Assembly: GCA_963850415.1 (NCBI GenBank)
Contig: CAWKLE010000002.1
Span: forward strand, 124,001-188,000
Source of the DNA: VAXT01 sp963850415
GTDB taxonomy: Bacteria > Actinomycetota > Thermoleophilia > Gaiellales > Gaiellaceae
Length of the DNA stretch: 64,000 bases
Direction of reading: 5' to 3'
Shown: piece by piece, positions 1 through 9,575 of the stretch
How the letters are laid out: the number at the start of each line of letters is the position of its first letter
Numbering within the stretch: the stretch's first letter is position 1
Notes under the pieces: generated by a model
The model's input: only the letters and a program-made list of their open reading frames with translations
Database searches by the model: none
What the model was told of the DNA's origin: nothing
Translations under genes and position numbers: made by a program

Positions 1-69
1 CGTGCCGCCGACGCCGTGGAGACGATCGCGCTCGAAGGCGTCGAGGCGGCCCAGCAGCGCTTCAATTGA
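1..69 (+). CDS. pth: Peptidyl-tRNA hydrolase, C-terminal end only
   Basis: The window opens inside a frame that ends with TGA at 67-69. Only 22 codons are visible. Their end, VEAAQQRFN, resembles the last helix of actinobacterial peptidyl-tRNA hydrolases, which often finish in a similar AAQNRF-type sequence. Pth releases peptides from prematurely dropped peptidyl-tRNAs. The next gene downstream is mfd, and pth-mfd is a common actinobacterial and Gram-positive gene order, which supports the call. The identification rests on a short fragment plus context, so another protein cannot be excluded. Confidence 0.55.
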   Translation, partial: RAADAVETIALEGVEAAQQRFN

Positions 70-114
70 CCCGAAACCGGCACGATCCAGTCACACCGTT
101 CCAGGCACCCTGAA

Positions 115-159
115 GAACCCCGGGTGGGTGGGGGCTAGGGATGGGACCGGCCCGGGTTC
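115..159 (+). terminator. Hairpin after pth, possible terminator
   Basis: Bases 115-124 pair with 151-159 to give nine base pairs with one bulged C (arms GAACCcCGGG and CCCGGGTTC) around a G-rich loop of about 26 bases. It lies between the stop of pth and the start of mfd. There is no T-run, as is usual for actinobacterial terminators, so the role is inferred from position and stem strength only. Confidence 0.35.
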
Positions 160-176
160 TGTGCCGCTCCCGCGGA

Positions 177-182
177 TAGCAT
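177..182 (+). promoter_or_regulatory. Possible -10 element for mfd
   Basis: TAGCAT lies 34 bases before the mfd ATG, in the only non-coding gap between pth and mfd. It matches the TAnnnT pattern seen before many genes in this window. No convincing -35 box was seen. Confidence 0.3.
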
Positions 183-216
183 TCAGGCCCGCGGAACCCC
201 GGTTCCGTCGCTCGTC

Positions 217-3200
217 ATGGACCTACCCGTGCTTCACCCGTTCGTTCGTGAGCTCGCCGAGAGCGAGCGCTTCCGCCTGTTCCTCGAGGAGCTGCCGGAA
301 ACCCGCGCGCGCGTGTCGGAGCCCGCTCTGCCGCTCGTCGTCTCGGCGCTCCACGAAGAGCTCGGCCGCCCGCTCGTCGTGCTCGCGCCCGAGGATGCGG
401 ACGCGCGCGACATCGCCGAGGCCGCGGCCTGGTTCCTCGGCGACGACCGCGTCGCGCTCCTCCCCAGCCGGGGCGTGAGCTGGAGCTCGGGCCTCGAGCC
501 GCCGCCGCACCTCGTCGGAGAGCGGGCACGCGCCCTCGACGTCCTCGCTGCCGGCGGCCTCGTCAGCGCATCGGCCGCCGCGCTCGCCGAGCGCATGCCC
601 CCGCCCGGGGCCCGCACCGAGCCGATTCGCGTTCGCCCCGGCGACGACCAGGGCATCGACGCCCTCGCCGAACATCTCGCCCTCGCAGGCTACGAGCGCG
701 TCGACCAGGCGCAGGAGCGAGGGCAATTCGCTCTCCGCGGAGGCATCGTCGACGTCTATCCGACGACCGGGCGCGAGCCGCTCCGCATCGAGCTCTTCGG
801 CGACGAGGTCGAAAGCATTCGCGCCTTCTCGCCGTTCACGCAGCGCACCCTGCATCCGGTCGACGAGATCACGGTCTACCCCGCGGCCGAGCGGCGGCTC
901 GACCTCGAGGACGTGCGACTTCCGGACGACGAGGCCGGCGATGCTCCGAGACCGGTTCCCACCGACCTCGTGCCGCCGGTCCCCTCCGGCCCCGACTTCG
1001 TGTGGCAACCGGTCGACGTACGCGAGGTCTGGGAGCAAGAGGAGCTCACGCCCATCGACCTGACGAAGGCCGTCGAGCTCGACCAGCTCCCATCCGGCCA
1101 GCCGTTCTCGTTCGAGGCGCAGCGGCCCGCGATTGCCGCGCGCGGCCTGGCCGAAGCCGAGAACGAGCTGCGCGCATTCGTCCGCGGAGGCCTGCGAACC
1201 GTCGTCGCGTTTCCGCACCAGGGCGAAGCGCTGCGCACGCAGAACCTGCTGCGCCGCGTCGACGCTCGTCTGATCGACGACGGCGAGGAGCTGCCCGACG
1301 AGGCCGAGCTCCTGTTCGCCGTCACCCACGCGCGTCGCGGCTTCGTCTGGCGCGAGCTCGGGCTCGCGCTGCTGCCCGACACGCAGGTCTTCCGCCGCCG
1401 CACCCGCAGCCGCGCCGCCCCGGCCGGCCGCGCGCTCCAGTCCTTCGCCGAGCTCCGCACCGGAGACCACGTCGTCCACGAGGACCACGGCATCGGCAAG
1501 CTGCTGGGCTTCGAGACGCGCGAGGTCGCCGGAATCACGCGCGACTACCTGCAGCTCGCATTCCGCGGGGAGGACCGCCTGTACGTCCCGCACGAGCAGA
1601 TCGGCAAAGTCTCCCGCTACATCGGTGCCGATGCCAAGGCGCCGACCCTCTCCAAGCTCGGCGGCAAGGCCTGGAACCAGCTCAAGAGCCGGGCCCGCGC
1701 CGCCATTCGCGAGCTCGCGGGCGATCTACTGCAGCTCTACGCACGCCGCCAGAATGCGCCGGGTATCTCGTACGACCTCTCGCAGGACTGGCTGGAGCGG
1801 CTCGAGACGTCGTTCCCGTATCGCGAGACCCCGGACCAGGCGGCCGCGATCGAGGCGGTCAAGGAGGACCTCGAGGCTCCGCGGCCGATGGACCGTCTCG
1901 TCTGCGGAGACGTGGGCTTCGGGAAGACGGAGGTCGCGGTCCGCGCCGCGTTCGCAGCGGCGCTGAACGGCAAGCAGACGCTGATGCTCGTCCCGACGAC
2001 CGTCCTCGCGCAGCAGCACTGGAACACCTTCCGCGAGCGGTACCGCGACTTCCCGGTCATGGTCGAGATGGTCTCGCGCTTCCGCAAGCCGGCCGACGTC
2101 AAGCGGATCCTGGCCGACTTCCAGGCCGGCAAGGTCGACGTCCTGATCGGAACGCACCGCGTGCTCTCGCGCGACGTGATTCCCAAGGAGCTCGGCCTCG
2201 TGATCGTCGATGAAGAACAGCGCTTCGGCGTCGCGCAGAAGGAGCTGCTCCGCTCGCTCCGGCTCGAGGTCGACGTGCTCGCCCTGACCGCGACCCCGAT
2301 TCCACGCACACTGCACATGTCGCTCTCGGGACTGCGCGACATCTCGATCATCGAGACGCCTCCCGAGGGCCGCCGGCCGATCCGCACGCACGTCGGCGAG
2401 TACGACGAGGAGCTCGTCAAGACGGCCCTCGAGCGCGAGGTCGCGCGAGGGGGCCAGGCGTTCTACCTGCACAACCGCGTGGAGACGATCGACATGGCCG
2501 CCGACCGGATCCGGCAGCTCGTCCCGCGACTGCGGGTGACGGTCGGGCACGGGCAGATGCGCGAGCGCGAGCTCGAGGAGCAGATGCTCGCCTTCCTGCG
2601 CGGAGACGCCGACGTTCTCGTCTCGACGACGATCATCGAGTCCGGCCTCGACATCCCGCAGGCGAACACGCTCGTCGTCGAGCGAGCGGACGCCCTGGGC
2701 CTCGCGCAGCTGTACCAGATCCGCGGGCGGGTCGGCCGCTCGGATCTGCTCGCCCACGCGTACCTCTTCTATCCCGACGCCTCGGAGCTGACCCCGGAGG
2801 CGCGCGCCCGATTGGCGACGCTCGCCGACCACACCGAGCTCGGGGCCGGGTTCGCAATCGCGATGCGCGACCTCGAGATCCGCGGAGCGGGTGAGCTGCT
2901 CGGAGCGGAGCAGCACGGGCACCTCGCCGCGCTCGGCTTCGAGCTCTACGTCGAGCTCCTCGGCGAGGCGGTCGCTGAGCTCGCCGGAGAGCGGCGGACC
3001 GTGGGCCGGCCGGTCCGGGTCGACGCGCGGATCGACGCATACGTGCCGGCCGAGTACATCCCGGCCGAGGCGCAGAAGATCGACCTCCACCGGCGCCTCG
3101 CCCTGACCGAGACCGAGGACGAGCTGACCGAGCTCGAGGCCGCGACGATCGACCGCTACGGCCCGCTGCCCGAGCCCGTGCAGAACCTGTTCGCGATCCA

Positions 3201-3432
3201 GGCTGCGAAGCTCAAGCTCGCCCAGCTCGGCGCCGACTACCTCGTGTTCCGGGGCGGCCAGTCGACGGTCGGACCGCTCGTCCTCGGCTCAGAGGAGCTA
3301 CGCGCGCTGCGCGACCGGGTCGACACCGCGGTCTACCGCACCGCTCGAAATGAAGTTTCGGTTAAGCACGAGGAGTTCCCGGAAGCGCTTCGATTGGTCG
3401 ATGCTATACTCGAAACGCGCCGAGCAGCGTGA
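217..3432 (+). CDS. mfd: Transcription-repair coupling factor Mfd
   Basis: A 1071-residue SF2 translocase that removes RNA polymerase stalled at DNA lesions and recruits UvrA. Visible in order: an N-terminal UvrB-like damage-recognition region (about 1-330); a CarD-type polymerase-interaction domain starting near residue 415 (GDHVVHEDHGIGKL); helicase Walker A GDVGFGKT near 563; a DEEQ box near 664; TATPIPRT near 691; motif VI GRVGRSD near 838; and a C-terminal TRCF domain. It is slightly shorter than the E. coli protein (1148). The ATG start precedes the conserved N-terminus without excess sequence. A -10-like element for the next gene lies inside its last codons. Confidence 0.97.
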   Translation: MDLPVLHPFVRELAESERFRLFLEELPETRARVSEPALPLVVSALHEELGRPLVVLAPEDADARDIAEAAAWFLGDDRVALLPSRGVSWSSGLEPPPHLVGERARALDVLAAGGLVSASAAALAERMPPPGARTEPIRVRPGDDQGIDALAEHLALAGYERVDQAQERGQFALRGGIVDVYPTTGREPLRIELFGDEVESIRAFSPFTQRTLHPVDEITVYPAAERRLDLEDVRLPDDEAGDAPRPVPTDLVPPVPSGPDFVWQPVDVREVWEQEELTPIDLTKAVELDQLPSGQPFSFEAQRPAIAARGLAEAENELRAFVRGGLRTVVAFPHQGEALRTQNLLRRVDARLIDDGEELPDEAELLFAVTHARRGFVWRELGLALLPDTQVFRRRTRSRAAPAGRALQSFAELRTGDHVVHEDHGIGKLLGFETREVAGITRDYLQLAFRGEDRLYVPHEQIGKVSRYIGADAKAPTLSKLGGKAWNQLKSRARAAIRELAGDLLQLYARRQNAPGISYDLSQDWLERLETSFPYRETPDQAAAIEAVKEDLEAPRPMDRLVCGDVGFGKTEVAVRAAFAAALNGKQTLMLVPTTVLAQQHWNTFRERYRDFPVMVEMVSRFRKPADVKRILADFQAGKVDVLIGTHRVLSRDVIPKELGLVIVDEEQRFGVAQKELLRSLRLEVDVLALTATPIPRTLHMSLSGLRDISIIETPPEGRRPIRTHVGEYDEELVKTALEREVARGGQAFYLHNRVETIDMAADRIRQLVPRLRVTVGHGQMRERELEEQMLAFLRGDADVLVSTTIIESGLDIPQANTLVVERADALGLAQLYQIRGRVGRSDLLAHAYLFYPDASELTPEARARLATLADHTELGAGFAIAMRDLEIRGAGELLGAEQHGHLAALGFELYVELLGEAVAELAGERRTVGRPVRVDARIDAYVPAEYIPAEAQKIDLHRRLALTETEDELTELEAATIDRYGPLPEPVQNLFAIQAAKLKLAQLGADYLVFRGGQSTVGPLVLGSEELRALRDRVDTAVYRTARNEVSVKHEEFPEALRLVDAILETRRAA
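3405..3410 (+). promoter_or_regulatory. Possible -10 element for the parvulin lipoprotein gene
   Basis: TATACT lies inside the 3' end of mfd, 53 bases before the chosen ATG of the lipoprotein gene. It is a near-consensus sigma-70 -10 hexamer. No clear -35 box was seen. Confidence 0.35.
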
Positions 3433-3463
3433 AGAAACTCGCTGCAAATGGCGCACTTTTTTC

Positions 3464-4501
3464 ATGAAGAGCACTCGCCTACTCGCCTTCTTCGCGGTCG
3501 TGATCGCGGTCGCCGCGCTCGCGGCCGGCTGCGGTAGCCAGAACCAGAGCGTCGGCGCGAACGACGTTGCCGTCGTCGGCGACCAGACGATCTCGAAGGA
3601 CCAGTTCGATCGTCTGATGGAGCAGGCGAAGGAGAACTACAAGAAGAACAAGCAGACCTGGCCCGCCACGGGCACGCAGCAGTACGTCGCGCTCCGCAAG
3701 CAGGCGATGCAGTTCCTCGTCCAGCGGGCCGAGTTCGAGCAGAAGGCCTCCGACCTCGGCATCAAGGTGACCAACGCGGACGTCGACAAGCAGCTCGCGA
3801 CGATCAAGGCGCAGTACTTCGGCGACGGCAAGAGCGGCAAGTGCGACTCGACCTGCGAGCAGAAGTTCCAGGCCGAGCTGAAGAAGCAGAACCTGACGCT
3901 CAGCCAGGTGCGCGACGACGTCCGGGCCAGCGTCGTCCAGAACAAGATCTACGAGAAGGTCACGGCCAACGTCCAGGTCAGCGACCAGGACGTCGCCGCC
4001 TACTACAAGAAGAACAAGGCGCAGTACGTCCAGCCCGAGAGCCGCGACGTCCGCCACATCCTCGTCAAGAAGAAGGCGCTCGCCGACCAGATCTACCAGC
4101 AGCTCTCGAACGGCGCGAACTTCGCGGCGCTCGCCAAGAAGTACTCGACCGACCCGAGCTCGAAGAACTCGGGTGGCAAGCTCACGATCTCGAAGGGCCG
4201 CCAGGTGCCCGAGTTCGACAAGGTCGCGTTCGCGCTCAAGGCGCACCAGCTCGGGAAGCCCGTCAAGACGACGTACGGCTGGCACGTGATCCAGGCGCTG
4301 ACGCCGATCAAGCCGCAGAAGGTGACGAAGCTGTCCGAAGTGAAGACGGCGATCAAGCAGCAACTCCTCGGCCAGAAGAAGCAAGAGGAGATGCGGAAGT
4401 GGGTCGACGACACGTCGAAGGAGTTCCAGTCGAAGACGAACTTCCAGGTCGGCTACGCGCCGCCGGCGACCACGACCAGCGCCACCTCCACCTCTCAGTA
4501 G
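3464..4501 (+). CDS. Parvulin-type peptidyl-prolyl isomerase lipoprotein (PrsA/SurA-like)
   Basis: A 345-residue exported foldase. The chosen ATG gives a lipoprotein signal peptide: basic MKSTR, a hydrophobic stretch, then lipobox AAGC with the lipidated cysteine at residue 23. A longer frame from 3350 would bury this signal. A SurA-like N-terminal helical region is followed by one parvulin domain at about 190-290 (DVRHILVKKK ... GGKLTISKGR ... GWHVIQ). It probably folds secreted proteins at the outer face of the membrane. A possible -10 (TATACT, 3405-3410) lies within the end of mfd. The tail is rich in Thr and Ser. Confidence 0.88.
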   Translation: MKSTRLLAFFAVVIAVAALAAGCGSQNQSVGANDVAVVGDQTISKDQFDRLMEQAKENYKKNKQTWPATGTQQYVALRKQAMQFLVQRAEFEQKASDLGIKVTNADVDKQLATIKAQYFGDGKSGKCDSTCEQKFQAELKKQNLTLSQVRDDVRASVVQNKIYEKVTANVQVSDQDVAAYYKKNKAQYVQPESRDVRHILVKKKALADQIYQQLSNGANFAALAKKYSTDPSSKNSGGKLTISKGRQVPEFDKVAFALKAHQLGKPVKTTYGWHVIQALTPIKPQKVTKLSEVKTAIKQQLLGQKKQEEMRKWVDDTSKEFQSKTNFQVGYAPPATTTSATSTSQ

Positions 4502-4505
4502 CCAC

Positions 4506-5297
4506 TTGACGCTCGCGGACTCGCTCCTCGAGCTGCAAGAGCTGACGAAGCGTCTGCGCCGGGACTGTCCCTGGGACCGCGAGCAGACGGCTCGGACGAT
4601 CGTGCCGCACACGGTCGAGGAGGCGTACGAGGTCGCGGACGCGGCGAATGCCGAGCGGCCGGACAAGCTCCTCGACGAGCTCGGCGACCTCCTGTTCCAG
4701 GTCTATTTCCTCGCGTTGCTCCTCGAGGAGCAGGGCCAGGGAGACCTCGAGCAGGCGGCGCGCGCGGTCCACGAGAAGCTCGTGCGCCGGCACCCGCACG
4801 TGTTCGGTGACGTCGAGGCGCGCACTGCCGGCCGCGTCCGGGAGAACTGGGAACAGATCAAGCGGCGCGACGAGGGCCGCGAAGGGATCTTTCACGACGT
4901 GCCGGAGTCACTGCCTGCGCTGCTCTACGCGCGCAAGATCCAGCGCCGGGCGGCGGCGATCGACTTCGAGTACCCGGACACGGACGGTGCGCTCGCAGAT
5001 CTCGACGACGAGCTCCGCGAGCTGAAAGGCGGCCCTCGCGGAAGCGGGCGAGCCCGACCCCGAGGTCGAGCCGGACGCGCACGTCTTCGACGAGGTCGGC
5101 GACGTGCTGTTCGCGGCGGTCAACGTCGCGCGACGGCTGAACGTCGACCCCGAGCTGGCGCTGCGATCGACGGCGAAGCGCTTCGCCGGCCGGGTCGAGC
5201 GCGCCGAGGGGCTAGCGCACGACGACGGCCGTGTCTTCGCCGAGCTCCCGCTCGACGAGCAGGATCGGTACTTCGACGCCGCGAAGGAGATGCTGCG

Positions 5298-5301
<4 letters not shown>
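4506..5301 (+). CDS. mazG: Nucleoside triphosphate pyrophosphohydrolase MazG, interrupted by a one-base frameshift
   Basis: MazG hydrolyses NTPs/dNTPs to NMP plus pyrophosphate, cleaning the nucleotide pool. The TTG start at 4506 gives LTKRLRRDCPWDREQT, then EEAYEVADA and DELGDLLFQVYF, the metal-binding MazG signature. The frame is lost near 5025-5027 (ELK followed by nonsense). It resumes one frame over as KAALAEAGEPDPEVEPDAHV, continues with DEVGDVLFAAVNVARRLN, and stops at 5301. Removing one A from the AAA at 5025-5027 restores a continuous protein of 264 residues, the size of E. coli MazG (263). It follows the parvulin gene by 4 bases and overlaps eno by 4 (ATGA). Sequencing error or a true mutation are both possible; error is favoured because other genes here show the same defect. 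Confidence 0.85.
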
Positions 5302-6575
<1,274 letters not shown>

Positions 6576-6584
6576 TCTGCGTTC

Positions 6585-8000
6585 ATGTCCGCCGAGCTGC
6601 CTCGCCGGACGAAGATCGTCGCGACACTCGGGCCCGCTTCGTCCTCGCACGAGATCGTGCTCGAGCTCGCGCGCGCCGGGATGGACGCGGCGCGGCTCAA
6701 CTTCTCGCACGGGACGCACGAGGACCACGCGCAGCGGATGGAGGTCGTGCGCGAGGTCTCGGAGGAGGTCGAGCGGCCGATTGCGATCATCGCCGACCTC
6801 CAGGGCCCCAAGGTCCGGATCGGCGACCTCGACGAGCCCGTCACGCTCGACCGGGGCGACCAGGTGGTCGTCGCCGCAGAGGAGTTCGCGAAGGACGGCG
6901 AGCTTCCGGTGAGCCCGACGGCTGTCGGCGAGGTGCTCCAGCGGGGTCACGACGTCCTGATCGACGACGGGCTCATCCATCTGCGGGTCGAGTCGGTCGA
7001 GCGCGGTCGTGCCCTGTGCACGGTCGTCGCCGGCGGCGTGGTCGCGGCGCACAAGGGCGTGAACGTCCCGGGCGTCCCGGTCCCGATCCCGTCGCTCACA
7101 CGCAAGGACATGGACGACCTCGACTTCGCGCTCGACCAGGGCGTCGACTTCGTCGCGCTCTCGTTCGTCCGCTCGGCCGCGGACGTCCGCGATCTGAAGG
7201 ACCTGATCGAAGGCACGGGCTCGCACGCCCACGTGATCGCGAAGATCGAGAAGTCGGAGGCAGTCGACGCGCTCGACCAGATCCTCCGCGAGACCGACGC
7301 GGTCATGGTCGCCCGCGGCGACCTCGGTGTCGAGATCGGGACCGCGCTCGTCCCGCTCGTGCAGAAGCGGATCATCCTGGCCGCGCTCGAGCGCGCACGG
7401 CCGGTGATCACCGCGACCCAGATGCTCGAGTCGATGATCTACCACGCCGAGCCGACCCGGGCCGAGGCGAGCGACGTCGCGAACGCGATCCTCGACGGCA
7501 GCTCGGCGCTGATGCTCTCCGGCGAGACCGCGCTCGGAGAGTTCTCGGTCGAGTCGGTCGCGTACATGGACCGGATCGCGCGGGCCGTCGAGCCGAGCCT
7601 CAGCTACCGGCACGAGCTCCCGCAGGCGAGCGAGGAGCCGACCGTCAGCCAGGCGATGTCGAACGCGGCCTGTGACATCGCAGAGTCGCTGGGCGTCGCC
7701 GCGCTGCTCGTCCCGACCTTCACGGGCCGCACAGCCTCCGCGGTCGCCCGGCTGCGACCCCGCAGGCCGATCCTCGCGCTCTCGCACCACGACTACGCGC
7801 TCCGGCAGACGGCGATCGAGTGGGGCGTGACGCCGACGCCGATCCCGGAGGCCTCCGACGTCGAGGACCTGTGGTCGAAGTCGATCGAGGCGGCCCGGGC
7901 CAGCGGCTTCGTGGCCGAAGGCGATCTCGTCGTGATCACCGCGGGCACCGCGGTCAACCTGCCCGGGACGACCGACGTGATCAAGGTCGATCAGGCCTAG
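6585..8000 (+). CDS. pyk: Pyruvate kinase
   Basis: A 471-residue glycolytic enzyme transferring phosphate from phosphoenolpyruvate to ADP. The sequence has RRTKIVATLGPASS at the N-terminus, ARLNFSHGTHEDH, the B domain at about 70-170, the active-site segment IAKIEKSEAVDALD with the catalytic lysine, VARGDLGVEIG, the ATQMLESMI signature and SGETALGEF. The C-terminal regulatory domain is complete (MSNAACDIAESLG to IKVDQ). The length matches bacterial type II pyruvate kinases. Confidence 0.98.
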   Translation: MSAELPRRTKIVATLGPASSSHEIVLELARAGMDAARLNFSHGTHEDHAQRMEVVREVSEEVERPIAIIADLQGPKVRIGDLDEPVTLDRGDQVVVAAEEFAKDGELPVSPTAVGEVLQRGHDVLIDDGLIHLRVESVERGRALCTVVAGGVVAAHKGVNVPGVPVPIPSLTRKDMDDLDFALDQGVDFVALSFVRSAADVRDLKDLIEGTGSHAHVIAKIEKSEAVDALDQILRETDAVMVARGDLGVEIGTALVPLVQKRIILAALERARPVITATQMLESMIYHAEPTRAEASDVANAILDGSSALMLSGETALGEFSVESVAYMDRIARAVEPSLSYRHELPQASEEPTVSQAMSNAACDIAESLGVAALLVPTFTGRTASAVARLRPRRPILALSHHDYALRQTAIEWGVTPTPIPEASDVEDLWSKSIEAARASGFVAEGDLVVITAGTAVNLPGTTDVIKVDQA

Positions 8001-8040
8001 CGCAGGACCCCGAGCGGTCCCGGCGAACGAGAGAGGCCGG

Positions 8041-8373
8041 ATGGCCCGTCGCTCGAAGAAACGTGTCCCTCGCGGACGGTTCCTGCTCCGCTGGCTCGGC
8101 GTGGGCACGCTCGCCCTCATCGCGTTCCTCTACTGGCAGCCGCTGCGGAGCTACCTGGGCACGCGCGATGCAGTCAAGCAGCAGTCCGCGGAAGTGCGCG
8201 CGCTCCGCGAGCAGAAGCTGCGGCTCGAGCGGCGGCTGGCGGAGTCGGACACGCCGCAAGCGGTGACCCGCGAAGCGCGGCGGCTCGGGTACGTCGTGCC
8301 CGGCGAACGCCTGTACATCGTCAAGGGCATCAGAGCCTGGCGCAACGCTCACGAGCATCGGGTCGACCGATAG
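8041..8373 (+). CDS. ftsB: FtsB/DivIC-family septum formation initiator
   Basis: A 110-residue bitopic divisome protein. It has a basic cytoplasmic N-terminus (MARRSKKRVPRGR), one membrane span at about 17-37, a heptad coiled coil (VRALREQKLRLERRLAES), and the family's C-terminal ARRLGYVVPGERLYIV. FtsB/DivIC links FtsL and FtsQ in the division complex. Its position between the glycolysis genes and DUF501 matches the conserved eno-ftsB-DUF501 order of actinobacteria. A purine-rich GAGAGAGG lies just upstream of the ATG. Confidence 0.9.
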   Translation: MARRSKKRVPRGRFLLRWLGVGTLALIAFLYWQPLRSYLGTRDAVKQQSAEVRALREQKLRLERRLAESDTPQAVTREARRLGYVVPGERLYIVKGIRAWRNAHEHRVDR

Positions 8374-8416
8374 ATTTCGCGTTCGCTCTCGGAGACCACT
8401 GACGTTCGCCGCCGGA

Positions 8417-8433
8417 GCCGGGCTTTGCCCGGC
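8417..8433 (+). terminator. Hairpin downstream of ftsB
   Basis: Perfect 7-bp stem GCCGGGC / GCCCGGC with a TTT loop, starting 43 bases after the ftsB stop. No T-run follows. It is a terminator candidate by position only. Confidence 0.4.
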
Positions 8434-8531
8434 GGGAGGCTCACCCCGGAGAGGAAGACGATCGAACTCCCACAGACATCGGCCGGCTCCTGAGACCGTT
8501 AGACCGTCGATCCGCCGGAAAGGAGGGGGCG

Positions 8532-8558
8532 CACGGGGGAACCAGGGGTTTCCCCGTG
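8532..8558 (+). repeat. 12-bp perfect hairpin at the DUF501 start
   Basis: Arms at 8532-8543 and 8547-8558 pair over all twelve positions (one G-T) around an AGG loop. The 3' arm contains the GTG used as the DUF501 start, and the palindrome-like GCGAGCGAAGCGAG follows at once. The layout resembles a dispersed REP-type element, but no second copy is in this window. It could mask the start codon of DUF501. Confidence 0.5.
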
Positions 8559-9086
8559 GAGGCGAGCGAAGCGAGTCCGGAGGACCGCGAGCTTGTTGCA
8601 AAGCAGCTCGGCCGTCCGCCGCGCGCCTTTGCCCGCGTCGTCGTCCGCTGTCCGTTCGGCCGGCCGGCCGTGACGGAGCAGTCGCCTTACGACGACTCCG
8701 GCGCGCCCTTTCCCACGACGTACTACGTGACGTGCCGCCACCTGGTCGCGGCGATTTCGAGGCTCGAGGCGGCCGGCGGCGTGGAGCGTTGGTCAGAGCG
8801 GGCGCAACGGGAGCCCGACCTCGCCGAGAGCCTCGTCCGCGCCACGGAGGAGCAGAAGCGCATCCGCGCGGAGCTTGCCCGCGGCCGCACCGGCAGCGAC
8901 CAGGGGGACTCGCTCCAGCTCGGGATCGGCGGCTCCCGCAACCCCGAGCAGCTCAAGTGCCTGCACGCGCACGTCGCGTACGCCATGGCGCGACCCGGCT
9001 ACGAGCTCGGGGAGCGGATCGCGAACGAGATCGTCCCGCTGTGGCCGGAGAGATGTTGCATGGAAGGCGCAGACCCGTCCTTATGA
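8556..9086 (+). CDS. DUF501 family protein
   Basis: A 176-residue conserved actinobacterial protein of unknown biochemical function. Family hallmarks are AKQLGRPPR near the start, VVRCPFGRPAV, APFPTTYYVTCRHLV with the FPTxYY motif, and RNPEQLKCLHAHVAYAMA near the end. It follows ftsB as in many actinobacteria, where a Ppx/GppA phosphatase usually comes next; that gene is absent here. No alternative start exists upstream in frame. The GTG at 8556 sits in the base of a strong hairpin, so translation may be structure-dependent. Confidence 0.88.
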   Translation: MEASEASPEDRELVAKQLGRPPRAFARVVVRCPFGRPAVTEQSPYDDSGAPFPTTYYVTCRHLVAAISRLEAAGGVERWSERAQREPDLAESLVRATEEQKRIRAELARGRTGSDQGDSLQLGIGGSRNPEQLKCLHAHVAYAMARPGYELGERIANEIVPLWPERCCMEGADPSL

Positions 9087-9135
9087 TCGGACGGACTTGA
9101 GACGAATCTTGGGAATTGCCTGCGCGTTCCTCGGG

Positions 9136-9210
9136 CGCCGCTGCGGGTGCGGGGCCGGAGGGCACAGTATGAGTAATACGGGCCCGGAGAGCCCCGTGCG
9201 CGCAGCGGCG
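9136..9210 (+). ncRNA. Candidate structured RNA / leader, domain 1
   Basis: The bases fold as nested stems. P1 pairs 9136-9145 with 9201-9210 (10 bp, perfect). P2 pairs 9150-9155 with 9191-9196 (6 bp). P3 pairs 9160-9163 with 9182-9185. A GTAT/ATAC cap closes a GAGTA loop at 9171-9175. The internal loops are purine-rich (CGGA opposite GGAGA). It lies in the 183-base gap between DUF501 and the gene at 9270. It does not match the motifs of riboswitches that I recognise. Function unknown. Confidence 0.4.
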
Positions 9211-9214
9211 TCAG

Positions 9215-9254
9215 GCGGTGGCTTAGGCCGGCTTGGCCGGCCGGGAGCCGCCGC
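9215..9254 (+). promoter_or_regulatory. Second hairpin of the leader, next to the start codon
   Basis: The outer stem pairs 9215-9223 with 9246-9254 (9 bp, one G-T) and the inner stem pairs 9226-9232 with 9236-9242 (7 bp) around TTG. It ends 15 bases before the ATG at 9270, where it could hide the ribosome site or act as an attenuator together with the upstream fold. Confidence 0.4.
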
Positions 9255-9269
9255 CGGCGAGGGGCGCGC

Positions 9270-9575
9270 ATGAGTGCCGTTGCAGTCGAGAACGCCCGCC
9301 TCCAGTGGGAGAACGGCTACCGCCGGCTGAACGAGCATGCCTCTGATCGGCCGACCTACGAGCGTCTCCTCGCTCAGGTCGACGTCCTGATCGACCAGCT
9401 CAACCGGCGGGTCGGCCAGACCTTCACGCTCGCCGAGCTGGCCGTCGCCTATGACGAGGCCGACCGGTGGCTGCTCGAGGTGCTCCCGCCCGGAGCGGGT
9501 GCCGTCCAGCTCGGCCTGGTCGAGGACGCGGCGTTCCATCTCTACGCCCGCGGCGCCGTCGACTACACGCCATGA
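9270..9575 (+). CDS. Small hypothetical protein (101 aa)
   Basis: Not recognised as a named family. It is mostly helical and soluble: an acidic/arginine-rich N-terminal half (ENGYRRLNEHASDRPTYERL) and a C-terminal stretch rich in Leu and Ala (ELAVAYDEADRWLLEVLP). There is no signal peptide and no cysteine. The stop overlaps the next start (ATGA), so it is translationally coupled to the small membrane protein that follows. Both lie behind a long structured leader. The pair looks like a lineage-conserved unit of unknown role. Confidence 0.7.
   Translation: MSAVAVENARLQWENGYRRLNEHASDRPTYERLLAQVDVLIDQLNRRVGQTFTLAELAVAYDEADRWLLEVLPPGAGAVQLGLVEDAAFHLYARGAVDYTP

Noticed and set aside
8455..8515. 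tRNA-like sequence on the minus strand containing GTTCGATC
   Set aside because: The T-arm would need a G-G pair at the invariant closing position and the T-stem has two G-T pairs; the anticodon stem also has a mismatch and no acceptor stem forms. It is not a credible tRNA.
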